Below, piece by piece: positions 44,795 through 55,428 of a stretch of DNA of 64,000 nt. Source of the DNA: Apilactobacillus quenuiae. GTDB taxonomy: Bacteria; Bacillota; Bacilli; Lactobacillales; Lactobacillaceae. The stretch lies in assembly GCF_002994005.1 (NCBI RefSeq), contig NZ_POSN01000004.1:1-64000 (forward strand), given 5' to 3'. The notes under the pieces were generated by a model. That model searched no databases and had not been told where the DNA came from. It worked only from the letters and a program-made list of their open reading frames with translations. The translations under genes and the position numbers were made by a program. Numbering within the stretch: the first letter of the stretch is position 1; each line of letters opens with the position of its first letter.

Positions 44795-45374
44795 TTGGTA
44801 TCGAAAAACTTTTCTTAACACCAACAAATCTTTTAAAAGAGAATGTTTAAAAGTTAAAAATCATAATGTTGAGATTAATGATCATAAATACTACGTTGCT
44901 AAAGCAATGGTTACAGATATTCCCGATATTATTAAGGTTGAAAAATCAGTTTATAATGGTGCTACTCCATGGACATCGGATGTATTTGATACAGAATTAC
45001 GTCCACGTGATGACCGATTTTATTTGTTGGTAAGGTATCGTGATCAATTGGTTGCCTTTATCGGTAGTTCTTTGAACGATAAAGCAAAAGATTGTCATAT
45101 ATCTAATGTTGCTGTATTGCCTGAATTTCAGGATCGTGGATTAGGATACTTTTTAATTGCTAAGGTTATCCAAAAAGCACGTCAATTAGAATATGAGTCG
45201 GTGTCTTTAGAGGTACGTTTAAGTAACATTAGAGCGCAAAGGTTATATTCTGATCTAGGATTTAAGAATAACGGTGTAAAGAAAAACTATTATGACGATG
45301 ATAATGAAGATGCATTAGATATGGTTTTAGACTTAAATTTATATGAAACCATCCCTAATAACTTTGGAATTTAA
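44775..45374 (+). CDS. rimI: Ribosomal protein S18-alanine N-acetyltransferase-like GNAT protein
   Basis: A 199-residue GNAT acetyltransferase; the acetyl-CoA loop VLPEFQDRGLGYFLIAKVI and the C-terminal NIRAQRLYSDLGFKNNGVKK are typical of RimI. About 45 extra N-terminal residues, Lys/Asn-rich, precede the domain compared with Escherichia RimI. The start overlaps tsaB. S18 as substrate is inferred from family and position. Confidence 0.9.
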   Translation: MLKNLINWYRKTFLNTNKSFKRECLKVKNHNVEINDHKYYVAKAMVTDIPDIIKVEKSVYNGATPWTSDVFDTELRPRDDRFYLLVRYRDQLVAFIGSSLNDKAKDCHISNVAVLPEFQDRGLGYFLIAKVIQKARQLEYESVSLEVRLSNIRAQRLYSDLGFKNNGVKKNYYDDDNEDALDMVLDLNLYETIPNNFGI

Positions 45375-45395
45375 TATAGAAATGAAGGTATTTTT

Positions 45396-46412
45396 TTGGA
45401 ACCACATATAGTAATGTCTTTTGAATCTAGTTGTGATGAAACTAGTGTGGCTATTATTGAAGATGGTCATAAAATTTTATCGAATATTGTTGCTACACAA
45501 ATAAAAAGTCACCAACGTTTTGGCGGAGTGGTACCAGAAGTTGCTAGTCGTCATCATATTGAAGAAGTTACCATTTGTGTGGAAGATGCAATGAGAGAGG
45601 CAAATGTAACATATGATGATATTGATGCAATTGCAGTTACCTATGGCCCGGGATTAGTAGGTGCTTTATTAATTGGTGTAACTGCTGCTAAAACAATTGC
45701 TTGGGCTCATAATATCCCATTAATTCCAGTAAACCATATTGCTGGTCATATTTTAGCTGGACGCTATGTGGAAAAAATCGAATATCCTGCATTATCATTA
45801 GTTGTTTCTGGTGGACATACTGAATTAGTTTTAATGCCTGAAGAAGGTGAATTTAAAATTATTGGTGAAACTAGGGATGATGCTGCTGGTGAAGCTTATG
45901 ATAAAGTGGGTCGAGTTTTAGGGATTAATTATCCTGCTGGTCCTAAGGTAGATCAGATGGCATCAAACGGGAAAGATACTTTTGATTTTCCACGTGCTAT
46001 GGAGAAAGATGATACTTTTGATTTTAGTTTTAGTGGCCTGAAAAGTGCATTTTTAAATACCACTCATCATGCTGATCAAGTAAATGAAAAACTAAATAAG
46101 GATGATTTAGCAACTAGTTTCCAAAATGCGGTTGTTGACGTCTTAGTATATAAAACTAAACGAGCATTAGAAAAATATCCAGTTCGCCAATTAATATTAG
46201 CAGGAGGGGTTGCTGCCAATCATGGATTAAGATCTGCTTTAGATAAGGCTATCAATGACATTCCAAATACTGATTTGATAAAAGTTCCATTAAAATTATG
46301 TGGAGATAATGCTGCTATGATTGGTGCAGCCGGTTATGTTTTAGCTAAAAAGAACATTTTCGCTGGTGTTAATTTAAATGCAGATCCTAGTTTGGATTTT
46401 GATTTATTATAA
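45396..46412 (+). CDS. tsaD: tRNA threonylcarbamoyltransferase TsaD
   Basis: Transfers the threonylcarbamoyl group to A37. The 338 residues start [18 protein letters not shown]-like and contain the metal-binding HHIEE and NHIAGHI segments, the ASKAT-fold motif [13 protein letters not shown], and [14 protein letters not shown]. The start is TTG at 45396. Confidence 0.97.
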   Translation: MEPHIVMSFESSCDETSVAIIEDGHKILSNIVATQIKSHQRFGGVVPEVASRHHIEEVTICVEDAMREANVTYDDIDAIAVTYGPGLVGALLIGVTAAKTIAWAHNIPLIPVNHIAGHILAGRYVEKIEYPALSLVVSGGHTELVLMPEEGEFKIIGETRDDAAGEAYDKVGRVLGINYPAGPKVDQMASNGKDTFDFPRAMEKDDTFDFSFSGLKSAFLNTTHHADQVNEKLNKDDLATSFQNAVVDVLVYKTKRALEKYPVRQLILAGGVAANHGLRSALDKAINDIPNTDLIKVPLKLCGDNAAMIGAAGYVLAKKNIFAGVNLNADPSLDFDLL

Positions 46413-46419
46413 GATAAAT

Positions 46420-46462
46420 AAAAAATACCTTTTATCGAAATTACGATAAAAGGTATTTTTTT
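46420..46462. terminator. Bidirectional terminator between tsaD and the ABC-F gene
   Basis: An 18-bp stem AAAAAATACCTTTTATCG/CGATAAAAGGTATTTTTT with a 6-base loop between convergent genes. Confidence 0.93.
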
Positions 46463-48400
46463 TTATTCAATTTTAAGACTGTATTCTTCCCATTTATTTT
46501 CTTTTTCTGTAATTTCTTTATTGATATCATCCAATTCTTTTTGCAAATCATTTAGTTTATCAATATTTTGCAAATTATCAGGATTAATCATTGATTTTTC
46601 AATATCAATTTTATTTTGATTTAAATCTTCTAAATCATTTTCTATTGTCTTAATAGTCCTCTTAATTTTACGTTCTTCTTTTTTTTGATTTTTGTTAATT
46701 ATGAATTGTTTTTGGTTATCAGATTTATCATCATTTACTTTATTAGTGTCTTCATTTTTTTCTTGATGATTTTTAATTGCTAATTGCTCTTCTTTTTTTT
46801 CTATATAATAATCATAGTTACCTAAATATTCATTAGAACCTTCATTTGTTAATTCAATAATTGAAGTTGCGATTTTATTGATAAAGTAACGATCATGAGA
46901 AACAAATAGAATGGTACCATCAAATAAATTTAAAGCATTTTCTAAAACTTCTCGGCTATCAATATCGAGATGATTGGTAGGTTCATCTAAAATAAGAAAA
47001 TTATCATGATGCATTGCTAGTTTAGTTAATAATAAGCGGGCTTTTTCTCCACCAGAAAGAGTACCTACGATCTTGTCAACATCATTACCAGAAAATAGGA
47101 AACTTCCCAGAATTGATCTAATATGTTGTTCAGTTTGAGTAGGATAATCATCCCATATTTCATCTAAAACAGTTTTTTTATAATTTAAGTTTTCTTGATG
47201 TTGATCGTAATACCCAATTTGTACACCAGTACCAATATTAATTTTGCCAGCCATTTTTGGTAATTGTTTAATTATAGTTTTTAATAGAGTTGATTTTCCA
47301 ACACCATTTGGTCCAATTAATGCAACGGCCTGATGTTTTTTTATATCTAAATTTATATTGGTACTTATTTCTTTATTATTATATCCGATTGCAAGATCAC
47401 TAACTTTTAAAACTACATTTCCACTTTGTTTATAGGGTGAAAATGAAAATTTAGCAGCTTTTTCTTCATTTTCAGGGGCATCGATACGATCCATTTTTTC
47501 TAATTGTTTACGGCGCGCTTGTGCTCTTTTAGTTGTAGAGGCCCTCACAATATTCTTATTCACAAAGTCTTCCATTTTGTGAATTTTCTTTTGTTGTTTT
47601 TCAAAGTTTTTAAGCTGTATTTGATAATTTTCATGTTTTTGTTTAACAAATGAAGAATAATCGCCTTTATATTGGTCCAAATGTCCATGATTTAAGTCAT
47701 AAACCTCATTTACAATTTTGTCCATAAAGTAACGATCATGTGAAATAATCAATAATGCACCTGGATAGCCTTTTATATAATTTTCTAACCAAGAAATTGT
47801 TTTGACATCAATATGATTGGTTGGTTCATCAAGTATTAATAGATCCCTTTTTTCCAACAATAATTTAGCCATAGCTAATTGAGTTTGTTGGCCACCTGAC
47901 AATTCATCAATTCTTTTATTATATGAATCTTTTTTAAATCCAAAACCTGCAAGAACTGATCTAATTTCTGCTTCATATCCAAAACCATTTTTTGCTAGAA
48001 AATTTGCCTGTAATTGATCATAAACTTTACTAATTTCTGCTAATTCTTTAGGATTATCAATTACTTTAGGGTTAGCCATTTTTTGTTCGTATATATGAAT
48101 CCTTTTTTCTAGTTCACGAAGTTCTTTAAAAACAGACTCCATTTCTTCTATAATGGTTTTTTTGGATCTTAGTCCAGTATTTTGTGCTAAATACCCAATT
48201 GTCAATCCATTCTTGGTAGTAACGCTTCCTTCATCAATTGATTCTTTGCCTAGAATCATTTTTACTAACGTTGATTTACCAGCACCATTACGTCCAACTA
48301 AGCCAACTTTACCGTTTTCTGGAATACTCATATTTACATTTGTGAAGAGATTTTCTCCACCAAAACGTTTGGTTAATTTATTAGTTTGTAAAATAATCAA
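46463..48400 (-). CDS. ydiF: ABC-F family ATPase (YdiF type)
   Basis: A soluble double-ABC ATPase of the translation-factor (ABC-F) class. About 645 residues: two nucleotide-binding domains with Walker A GRNGAGKST and GPNGVGKST, signatures LSGGQQTQLAMAKLL and LSGGEKARLLLTKLA, a linker (P-site tRNA interaction motif) near residues 245-300, and a Lys/Glu-rich C-terminal coiled coil. TTG at 48400 follows AGGAGG by eight bases; an in-frame GTG at 48409 overlaps that site. Its position before rex matches Bacillus ydiF. Antibiotic protection is not implied. Confidence 0.9.
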   Translation of the reverse strand: MIILQTNKLTKRFGGENLFTNVNMSIPENGKVGLVGRNGAGKSTLVKMILGKESIDEGSVTTKNGLTIGYLAQNTGLRSKKTIIEEMESVFKELRELEKRIHIYEQKMANPKVIDNPKELAEISKVYDQLQANFLAKNGFGYEAEIRSVLAGFGFKKDSYNKRIDELSGGQQTQLAMAKLLLEKRDLLILDEPTNHIDVKTISWLENYIKGYPGALLIISHDRYFMDKIVNEVYDLNHGHLDQYKGDYSSFVKQKHENYQIQLKNFEKQQKKIHKMEDFVNKNIVRASTTKRAQARRKQLEKMDRIDAPENEEKAAKFSFSPYKQSGNVVLKVSDLAIGYNNKEISTNINLDIKKHQAVALIGPNGVGKSTLLKTIIKQLPKMAGKINIGTGVQIGYYDQHQENLNYKKTVLDEIWDDYPTQTEQHIRSILGSFLFSGNDVDKIVGTLSGGEKARLLLTKLAMHHDNFLILDEPTNHLDIDSREVLENALNLFDGTILFVSHDRYFINKIATSIIELTNEGSNEYLGNYDYYIEKKEEQLAIKNHQEKNEDTNKVNDDKSDNQKQFIINKNQKKEERKIKRTIKTIENDLEDLNQNKIDIEKSMINPDNLQNIDKLNDLQKELDDINKEITEKENKWEEYSLKIE

Positions 48401-48494
48401 ATTATTCACCTCCTGTAAATAATTGCTAATATAACAATACTAGTCATTTTAGCATATAAAGTCCCCATTATTAAAATTATATAATTATAAAAGT

Positions 48495-48512
48495 TTGAAA
48501 AGTATTTCACAA
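48495..48512. promoter_or_regulatory. Candidate Rex operator upstream of rex
   Basis: TTGAAAAGTATTTCACAA matches the Gram-positive Rex consensus TTGTGAAWWWWTTCACAA at 12 of 14 fixed positions. It overlaps the -35 region of a TG-T-TAAAAT extended -10 (48525-48533), suggesting autorepression sensitive to NADH/NAD+. Confidence 0.5.
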
Positions 48513-48574
48513 TCCATGCTTTTGTGTTAAAATTATAATTCGTTATGTGTAAAACTCAAGAGGAGGAAATGGAC

Positions 48575-49198
48575 ATGAAAATTCCTAGGGCAACAGCAAA
48601 AAGATTGCCTATGTATTATCGATATCTTAGTGGATTACATAATGCAAAAGTAAAACGTATTTCTTCAAGTACTTTTGCTGATGCAGTTCAAGTGGATTCA
48701 GCAACAATTAGAAGAGACCTTTCTTATTTTGGTGCCCTTGGTAAACGTGGCTATGGATATGATGTTGATGACTTGTTAGACTTCTTTAAAAAGATCTTAA
48801 ACCAAGATCACTTAACAAATGCAGCTTTAGTAGGATTAGGTAATTTAGGCCAAGCATTATTGCATTTTAATTTTCATAAAGATAGTAATGTAAGAATTTC
48901 CGCAGCTTTTGATATTCACGATAATATGATTAATACTGTTCAAAGTGGTGTACCGGTTTATGATGTTAATGATCTTGAAAAGCAGTTAAGTGAACAACAA
49001 ATTGAAGTTGTTATTTTAACAGTTCCTACTGGAGTAGCTCAAAAAATTTGTGATCAAGCTATTGCTGGTGGTGCTAAAGGAATTATGAATTTTACTTCTA
49101 AAAGATTATCAGCACCTAAAAATGTAAGGGTACAAAATGTAGATTTAACTAATGAATTACAAACACTTATCTACTTTATTGAACATTATGATAATTAA
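48575..49198 (+). CDS. rex: Redox-sensing transcriptional repressor Rex
   Basis: NADH-responsive repressor of fermentation and redox genes. The 207 residues have a winged-helix N-terminus ([36 protein letters not shown]) and a Rossmann domain ([11 protein letters not shown]). ATG at 48575 is seven bases after AGGAGGA; earlier in-frame ATGs at 48545 and 48569 lack a properly spaced site. Confidence 0.96.
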   Translation: MKIPRATAKRLPMYYRYLSGLHNAKVKRISSSTFADAVQVDSATIRRDLSYFGALGKRGYGYDVDDLLDFFKKILNQDHLTNAALVGLGNLGQALLHFNFHKDSNVRISAAFDIHDNMINTVQSGVPVYDVNDLEKQLSEQQIEVVILTVPTGVAQKICDQAIAGGAKGIMNFTSKRLSAPKNVRVQNVDLTNELQTLIYFIEHYDN

Positions 49199-49215
49199 AA
49201 TAAAAAAATTAATAT

Positions 49216-49252
49216 AAAAAGTGCTCTCATATATTTATGAGAGCACTTTTTA
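49216..49252 (+). terminator. Terminator of rex
   Basis: A 16-bp stem AAAAAGTGCTCTCATA/TATGAGAGCACTTTTT with a 4-base loop. Confidence 0.9.
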
Positions 49253-49267
49253 TATTAAGCACCTTTC

Positions 49268-49296
49268 TTGCATTTAGTTAAAAAACATAATATATT
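49268..49296 (+). promoter_or_regulatory. Promoter of groESL
   Basis: TTGCAT (49268-49273), 17-base spacer, TATATT (49291-49296). The CIRCE element starts 12 bases later, at the transcription start region. Confidence 0.75.
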
Positions 49297-49307
49297 AATA
49301 GTTGTAA

Positions 49308-49333
49308 TTAGCACTCTTTGATATAAGTGCTAA
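49308..49333. promoter_or_regulatory. CIRCE element (HrcA operator), one base shorter than usual
   Basis: TTAGCACTC-N8-AAGTGCTAA. The standard element is TTAGCACTC-N9-GAGTGCTAA; here the spacer has eight bases and the first base of the right arm is A. HrcA would repress groESL here in unstressed cells. Confidence 0.85.
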
Positions 49334-49367
49334 TAATTATTAAATGTTAATTGGAGGGATAGTAACA

Positions 49368-49652
49368 ATGTTAAAACCATTAGGTGATCGTGTTGTTATT
49401 GAAACACAAAATGAAGAAGAAAAGACAGTTGGTGGCATCGTTTTAGCAAATAATGCTAAAGAAAAACCACAAACTGGAAAAGTTATTTCTGTTGGATCTG
49501 GACGTATTCTAGATAATGGTAAAAAATTAGAACCATCTGTTAAAGCCGGAGATAAAGTTTTATTTGATAAATATGCCGGAACTTCAGTTGACTACAATGG
49601 CGAATCTTACTTGATTTTGCATGATAAGGACATTGTTGCAATTATTGAATAA
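49368..49652 (+). CDS. groES: Co-chaperonin GroES
   Basis: Heptameric lid of the chaperonin. The 94 residues begin [20 protein letters not shown] and include the mobile loop [21 protein letters not shown] at 49368 follows GGAGG by eight bases; an upstream in-frame ATG at 49344 lacks a site. Confidence 0.97.
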   Translation: MLKPLGDRVVIETQNEEEKTVGGIVLANNAKEKPQTGKVISVGSGRILDNGKKLEPSVKAGDKVLFDKYAGTSVDYNGESYLILHDKDIVAIIE

Positions 49653-49688
49653 TAAAAAATATAATCTAAATTATTAAAAATTTAATGA

Positions 49689-51326
<1,638 letters not shown>

Positions 51327-51344
51327 TTTTTAAATTTAAGATAA

Positions 51345-51381
51345 AACAAAAAAGGGTTCCATTGGAATCCTTTTTTGTTTG
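51345..51381 (+). terminator. Terminator of groESL
   Basis: Stem AAACAAAAAAGGGTTCC/GGAATCCTTTTTTGTTT with a 4-base loop and T-rich tail. Confidence 0.88.
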
Positions 51382-51387
51382 TCTAAC

Positions 51388-51416
51388 TTGTTTTTGATTG
51401 TGCATATTTGTATAAT
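51388..51416 (+). promoter_or_regulatory. Promoter of tagO
   Basis: TTGTTT (51388-51393), 17-base spacer, TATAAT (51411-51416). Confidence 0.6.
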
Positions 51417-51453
51417 TTAGTTAATATAATCTTAATTGAAAGGAAAACGATTA

Positions 51454-52551
51454 ATGTTAAAACTTGAAATAATCGTTTGCTTATTTGCGACTTTAATAAT
51501 TTCAGCTGTCTTAACACCATTTATTAGAAAATTAGCTTTTAGATGGGGAGCTATTGATGATCCAAATAAACGAAGAATGAATAAAATTCCTATGCCTACT
51601 CTGGGAGGATTAGCAATTTTTGCGTCATATACCTTTTCTACAACTATTTTGTTAAGAAAACAGATGCCCACACATCAACTATATGGGATGCTTGCTGGTG
51701 AAGTCATAATAATATTAACTGGTATTATTGATGATATATGGGTTCTTAAACCTCGTCAAAAGGTATTAGGTATAAGTTTGGCATCTATAGTTGTTTTCTT
51801 CTTAGGTAGTGTCCAGATGAACACAATAACTTTACCATTTATTGGAACTTTTGGTTTAGGATGGTTTAGTTTACCAATTACTTGGATCTGGATTTTAGCA
51901 ATCACTAATGCGGTTAATTTAATTGACGGTCTTGATGGCTTAGCTACTGGAGTATCAGCAATTGCACTAACTACAATGGGAATTACAGGGATGTTTTTCT
52001 TAAACGTAGGTAATACATATGTATCTATTATGATATTTGCACTGGTTGCGTCATGTTTAGGATTTTTACCATATAACTTTTTTCCTGCAAGAATTTATTT
52101 AGGTGATACTGGATCATTATTTATTGGCTTTATGATTTCCATATTTTCTTTAAATGGGTTGAAAAATGCTACTTTTATAACTGTAATTATTCCAGTTATT
52201 ATTTTGGGAGTTCCAATTACTGATACTATTTATGCAATTTTAAGGCGATTGTTAAATAAACAAGCTATTTCACATGCTGATAAGAAACATTTACATCATC
52301 GTTTAATGCAAATTGGTTTAACCCATCGCCAAACAGTTTTAGTTATTTATGGAATTGCTTTAATTTTTTCATTTATTTCATTATTATATCCAATTTCAAC
52401 AATGTGGGGATCAATTTTACTTACAATCGCTACATTGTTAGGCCTTGAATTATTTGTTGAATCTATTGATTTAGCTGGTAAGGGAAGGCAGCCATTGTTA
52501 AATGCAATTAAAAAAATTGTAAAAGAAAATACTAGTAAAAGTAATCATTAA
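51454..52551 (+). CDS. tagO: Undecaprenyl-phosphate GlcNAc-1-phosphate transferase (TagO/WecA family)
   Basis: Starts wall teichoic acid-type polymers by moving GlcNAc-1-P to undecaprenyl phosphate. The 365-residue membrane protein has about eleven helices, with IDDPNKRRMNKIPMPTLGG, the DD motif in GIIDDIWVL, the catalytic NAVNLIDGLDGLATG and FFPARIYLGDTGSLFIGF, and the cytosolic HADKKHLHHRL loop. ATG at 51454 follows GAAAGGA; the upstream ATG overlaps that site. It is functionally linked to TagA and the LCP protein in this window. Confidence 0.94.
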   Translation: MLKLEIIVCLFATLIISAVLTPFIRKLAFRWGAIDDPNKRRMNKIPMPTLGGLAIFASYTFSTTILLRKQMPTHQLYGMLAGEVIIILTGIIDDIWVLKPRQKVLGISLASIVVFFLGSVQMNTITLPFIGTFGLGWFSLPITWIWILAITNAVNLIDGLDGLATGVSAIALTTMGITGMFFLNVGNTYVSIMIFALVASCLGFLPYNFFPARIYLGDTGSLFIGFMISIFSLNGLKNATFITVIIPVIILGVPITDTIYAILRRLLNKQAISHADKKHLHHRLMQIGLTHRQTVLVIYGIALIFSFISLLYPISTMWGSILLTIATLLGLELFVESIDLAGKGRQPLLNAIKKIVKENTSKSNH

Positions 52552-52587
52552 AAAAGATTGATTCTTAAACAGAATCAATCTTTTTTG
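52550..52587. terminator. Bidirectional terminator between tagO and yigZ
   Basis: A 16-bp stem AAAAAAGATTGATTCT/AGAATCAATCTTTTTT; the right arm covers the last codons of yigZ. Confidence 0.92.
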
Positions 52588-53234
52588 TTATCTTTATAGG
52601 GATCAAAATCAACTTCAAAGTATTTTTCATCACCATCAATCATATCTACACGATTATTTAATAGGTTGACTATTTTTTTCTTAAAAGCTTCAATTGAATG
52701 GTTATCGATAGCCACAATTACTGAAACTTTATCAGTATATTGAGTATCAATAATATTAATATCATTTTCATTTAAGTAATACTGTAATTGATCAAATAAT
52801 TTGTAATCAACATTAATTTTAATTTCAGTTTGTAGAACATTTTCAATTACTCCAATGCTCTCTATGGCTTTGGTAGTTGCATTACTATAAGCACGAATTA
52901 ATCCGCCTGCACCTAATTTAATACCACCAAAATATCTTGTAACTACAGCTACCGTATTATGAATACCAATCATTTTGATTGCATCTAAAATGGGAACTCC
53001 AGCAGTGCCAGATGGTTCTCCATTATCACTAGCACGTTGAATGTGATCATCTTGTCCAATTACGTATGCGTAACAATTATGAGTTGCCTTTTTGTTGTCT
53101 AATTTGATATTTTCAATAAAATTATTTGCTTCTTCTTCATTTTGCACCCTTGCGATATTACAAATGAATCTTGACTTTTTTATATCAATTTCATTTGTTC
53201 CCTTTGTTTTAATTGTTAAGTAATTCTTTTGCAT
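52575..53234 (-). CDS. yigZ: YigZ/IMPACT family protein (YvyE)
   Basis: A 219-residue protein with the UPF0029 N-terminal domain: IKKSRFICNIARVQNEEEA, ATHNCYAYVIG, SDNGEPSGTAGVPILDAI and VTRYFGGIKLGAGGLIRAYS. Function is not settled; it is related to the IMPACT/GCN2 regulators. It is divergent from comFA, a conserved arrangement. Confidence 0.93.
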   Translation of the reverse strand: MQKNYLTIKTKGTNEIDIKKSRFICNIARVQNEEEANNFIENIKLDNKKATHNCYAYVIGQDDHIQRASDNGEPSGTAGVPILDAIKMIGIHNTVAVVTRYFGGIKLGAGGLIRAYSNATTKAIESIGVIENVLQTEIKINVDYKLFDQLQYYLNENDINIIDTQYTDKVSVIVAIDNHSIEAFKKKIVNLLNNRVDMIDGDEKYFEVDFDPYKDNKKD

Positions 53235-53281
53235 TTAAAAACCTCTTATATTAAATTTTTATTTTTTCGTATTTATTAAGT

Positions 53282-54610
53282 ATGATTAAAAATATAGCTG
53301 AATTATACGGAAGACAAATTGATGAAATGATGATTGATCCAAATCTATTGAAATCTAATTTAATAAAAAAATATTTTCCAATTGAAATTAATAATAACCA
53401 TATTCATTGTAAACGATGTGGACAAGATAGCAATAGAATTGATATTACATTACCTAATGATAACTATTATTGTCCAATATGTATAAATTTGGGTAGAGTT
53501 ACTTTTAAGAATCGATTATGTTACCTAGATGAACCTAATGATTTTAAAAAGCCAAATAAAATATTAACGTGGGAGGGGAAATTAACTAAGTTACAGAATA
53601 CATGTTCTAAAAATATTATTAATGTTTTTAACCAAAATAAAAAGCACTTATTATGGGCGGTAACTGGTGCTGGAAAAACTGAAATGTTATTTAAAGGAAT
53701 TGAAGATGCAATTAAACAAAATAAGCGAATTTGTATTGCATCGCCTAGGGTGGATGTCTGTAACGAACTATTTCCAAGAATTAAAGTTGCTTTTAAAAAT
53801 ACTGATATTATTTTATTACACGGGCGTCAAGATGAAGATTATCGATATACGCAAATTACAGTATGCACAACTCATCAGTTATTGAGATTTTATCATGCTT
53901 TTGATGTTCTGATTATTGATGAAGTAGATTCATTTCCATACGTATCAGATCCAGGTTTACATTTTGCAGCCCAAAATGCATGTAAACGAATTGCTAGCTT
54001 ATTGTATTTAACCGCTACACCATCTGATGATTTAATTAAATTGGTTAACCAAAATAAACTAAGCATTAGTTATTTGCCATTACGTTTTCATCAACATTTA
54101 TTACCCGAGATTAATAACAAATTAATAGGAAATTGGAGATTAAAACTTAATAAAGAAAAACTGCCATTTCAACTTGTTGCTTTGATTAATAAAAAAATAA
54201 ATAATAATCAAAGATTTTTATTATTTGTTCCGCGTGTTAAAGATTTAAAGCCTTTATCTGATTTATTGAAAATAAAATTCAATGCTCAACTATGGGAAAC
54301 AGTTCATTCAACTGATGATGATCGCATAAAAAAAGTACAAAAGATGCGTGATGAAAAGATACTGTTTTTAATAACAACAACTATTCTAGAGAGAGGAGTG
54401 ACATTTCCTGGAATAGATGTAATTGTTTTAGGTGCTGAAGATGATATCTTTTCAACATCGGCTTTAGTTCAAATTGCAGGTAGAGTGGGGAGAAAGAATG
54501 ACCGTCCATTTGGTGAAGTGATTTTTTTGATAAATCACTATACAAGAACCATAAAAAAGGCAGTTAAACAAATTAAATATATGAACAAATTAGGACGAAA
54601 ATTATTATGA
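53282..54610 (+). CDS. comFA: Competence protein ComFA, DNA translocase helicase
   Basis: A DEAD-box-like ATPase that drives uptake of transforming DNA. The 442 residues carry an N-terminal four-Cys zinc module (CKRCG and CPIC), Walker A AVTGAGKTEM at about 131, DEVD as motif II, LTATPS as motif III and the motif VI region VQIAGRVGRK. No ribosome site is visible before ATG 53282; an in-frame ATG at 53327 is possible but would trim the start. comFC overlaps by four bases. Confidence 0.93.
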   Translation: MIKNIAELYGRQIDEMMIDPNLLKSNLIKKYFPIEINNNHIHCKRCGQDSNRIDITLPNDNYYCPICINLGRVTFKNRLCYLDEPNDFKKPNKILTWEGKLTKLQNTCSKNIINVFNQNKKHLLWAVTGAGKTEMLFKGIEDAIKQNKRICIASPRVDVCNELFPRIKVAFKNTDIILLHGRQDEDYRYTQITVCTTHQLLRFYHAFDVLIIDEVDSFPYVSDPGLHFAAQNACKRIASLLYLTATPSDDLIKLVNQNKLSISYLPLRFHQHLLPEINNKLIGNWRLKLNKEKLPFQLVALINKKINNNQRFLLFVPRVKDLKPLSDLLKIKFNAQLWETVHSTDDDRIKKVQKMRDEKILFLITTTILERGVTFPGIDVIVLGAEDDIFSTSALVQIAGRVGRKNDRPFGEVIFLINHYTRTIKKAVKQIKYMNKLGRKLL

Positions 54611-55287
54611 CAAATAGATGCTTATGGTGTAATAAAACTATAAACAATGAACTAACCTTATCGTTTATTCTGAGTCTTAAAAAGTATCAAGATGAAATTT
54701 TATGTAGTGAATGTTTATGTTTATTTAAAAAGATTGATAATAATTTATGTTGTTATATGTGTGGTAGAAATGGTAAATTTGAATTAAATAAATGCTTAGA
54801 TTGTTCAAGATGGGAACTAATGGGTGATACTTTAATCAATCATTCCTTTTTTCAATATAATAAGCCAATGAAAGATTATATGCAGAAATATAAGTTTAAT
54901 GGTGATTATCGATTAAGAAAAATTTTTTGTAAATATTTTGAACAATATTTAAATCCTGATAGGATAATTATCCCAATTCCGGTTAGTAATAAAACTTTTA
55001 AACAGAGAGGTTTTAATCAGGTAGAAGGATTTTTAGAAAATATTGACTATTTAAGGGCTTTATTAGTTAATGAAGATAAGAAAACACAATCGCATTTGAA
55101 TCGTAAGGGTCGAATTAGTATGAAGCAACCTTTCAAATTAAATGATTCATTTAAAAATGATATTATTGATAAAAGTATTATTATAGTTGATGATATTTAT
55201 ACTACAGGAACTACAATACGTCATGCGGGTAAATTATTGATGGAAAATGGTGCTAAAACTGTTCAAGGACTGACTTTAGCAAGATGA
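54607..55287 (+). CDS. comFC: Competence protein ComFC, phosphoribosyltransferase-like
   Basis: The 226 residues have three or four CxxC zinc pairs at the N-terminus (CLWC, CSEC, CYMC, CLDC) and a phosphoribosyltransferase fold (IIVDDIYTTGTTIRHAGKLL, the PRPP loop). It is needed for efficient transformation in Bacillus and other species and binds ComFA. It starts on the comFA stop (ATGA overlap). The gene usually following, hpf, is missing here. Confidence 0.94.
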   Translation: MTNRCLWCNKTINNELTLSFILSLKKYQDEILCSECLCLFKKIDNNLCCYMCGRNGKFELNKCLDCSRWELMGDTLINHSFFQYNKPMKDYMQKYKFNGDYRLRKIFCKYFEQYLNPDRIIIPIPVSNKTFKQRGFNQVEGFLENIDYLRALLVNEDKKTQSHLNRKGRISMKQPFKLNDSFKNDIIDKSIIIVDDIYTTGTTIRHAGKLLMENGAKTVQGLTLAR

Positions 55288-55428
55288 CTCTTTTATTATG
55301 TTACTTTTAGGTTATAAAACATAAAACTATTTTTAAAAGTAGCAATAAAATGTTAAGATAATATAGTATATATGTTAATTAAAATCGGATTAAATTAAAC
55401 AAAATCAAAAACGAAAGGGAATTTATTA

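Noticed and set aside
46463-48400. Antibiotic resistance ABC-F
   Set aside because: Synteny with tsaD and rex matches the housekeeping ydiF, and nothing in the sequence points to drug protection.
49260-49367. A CtsR operator before groESL
   Set aside because: No GGTCAAA-type direct repeat is present; the CIRCE element explains the heat-shock control.
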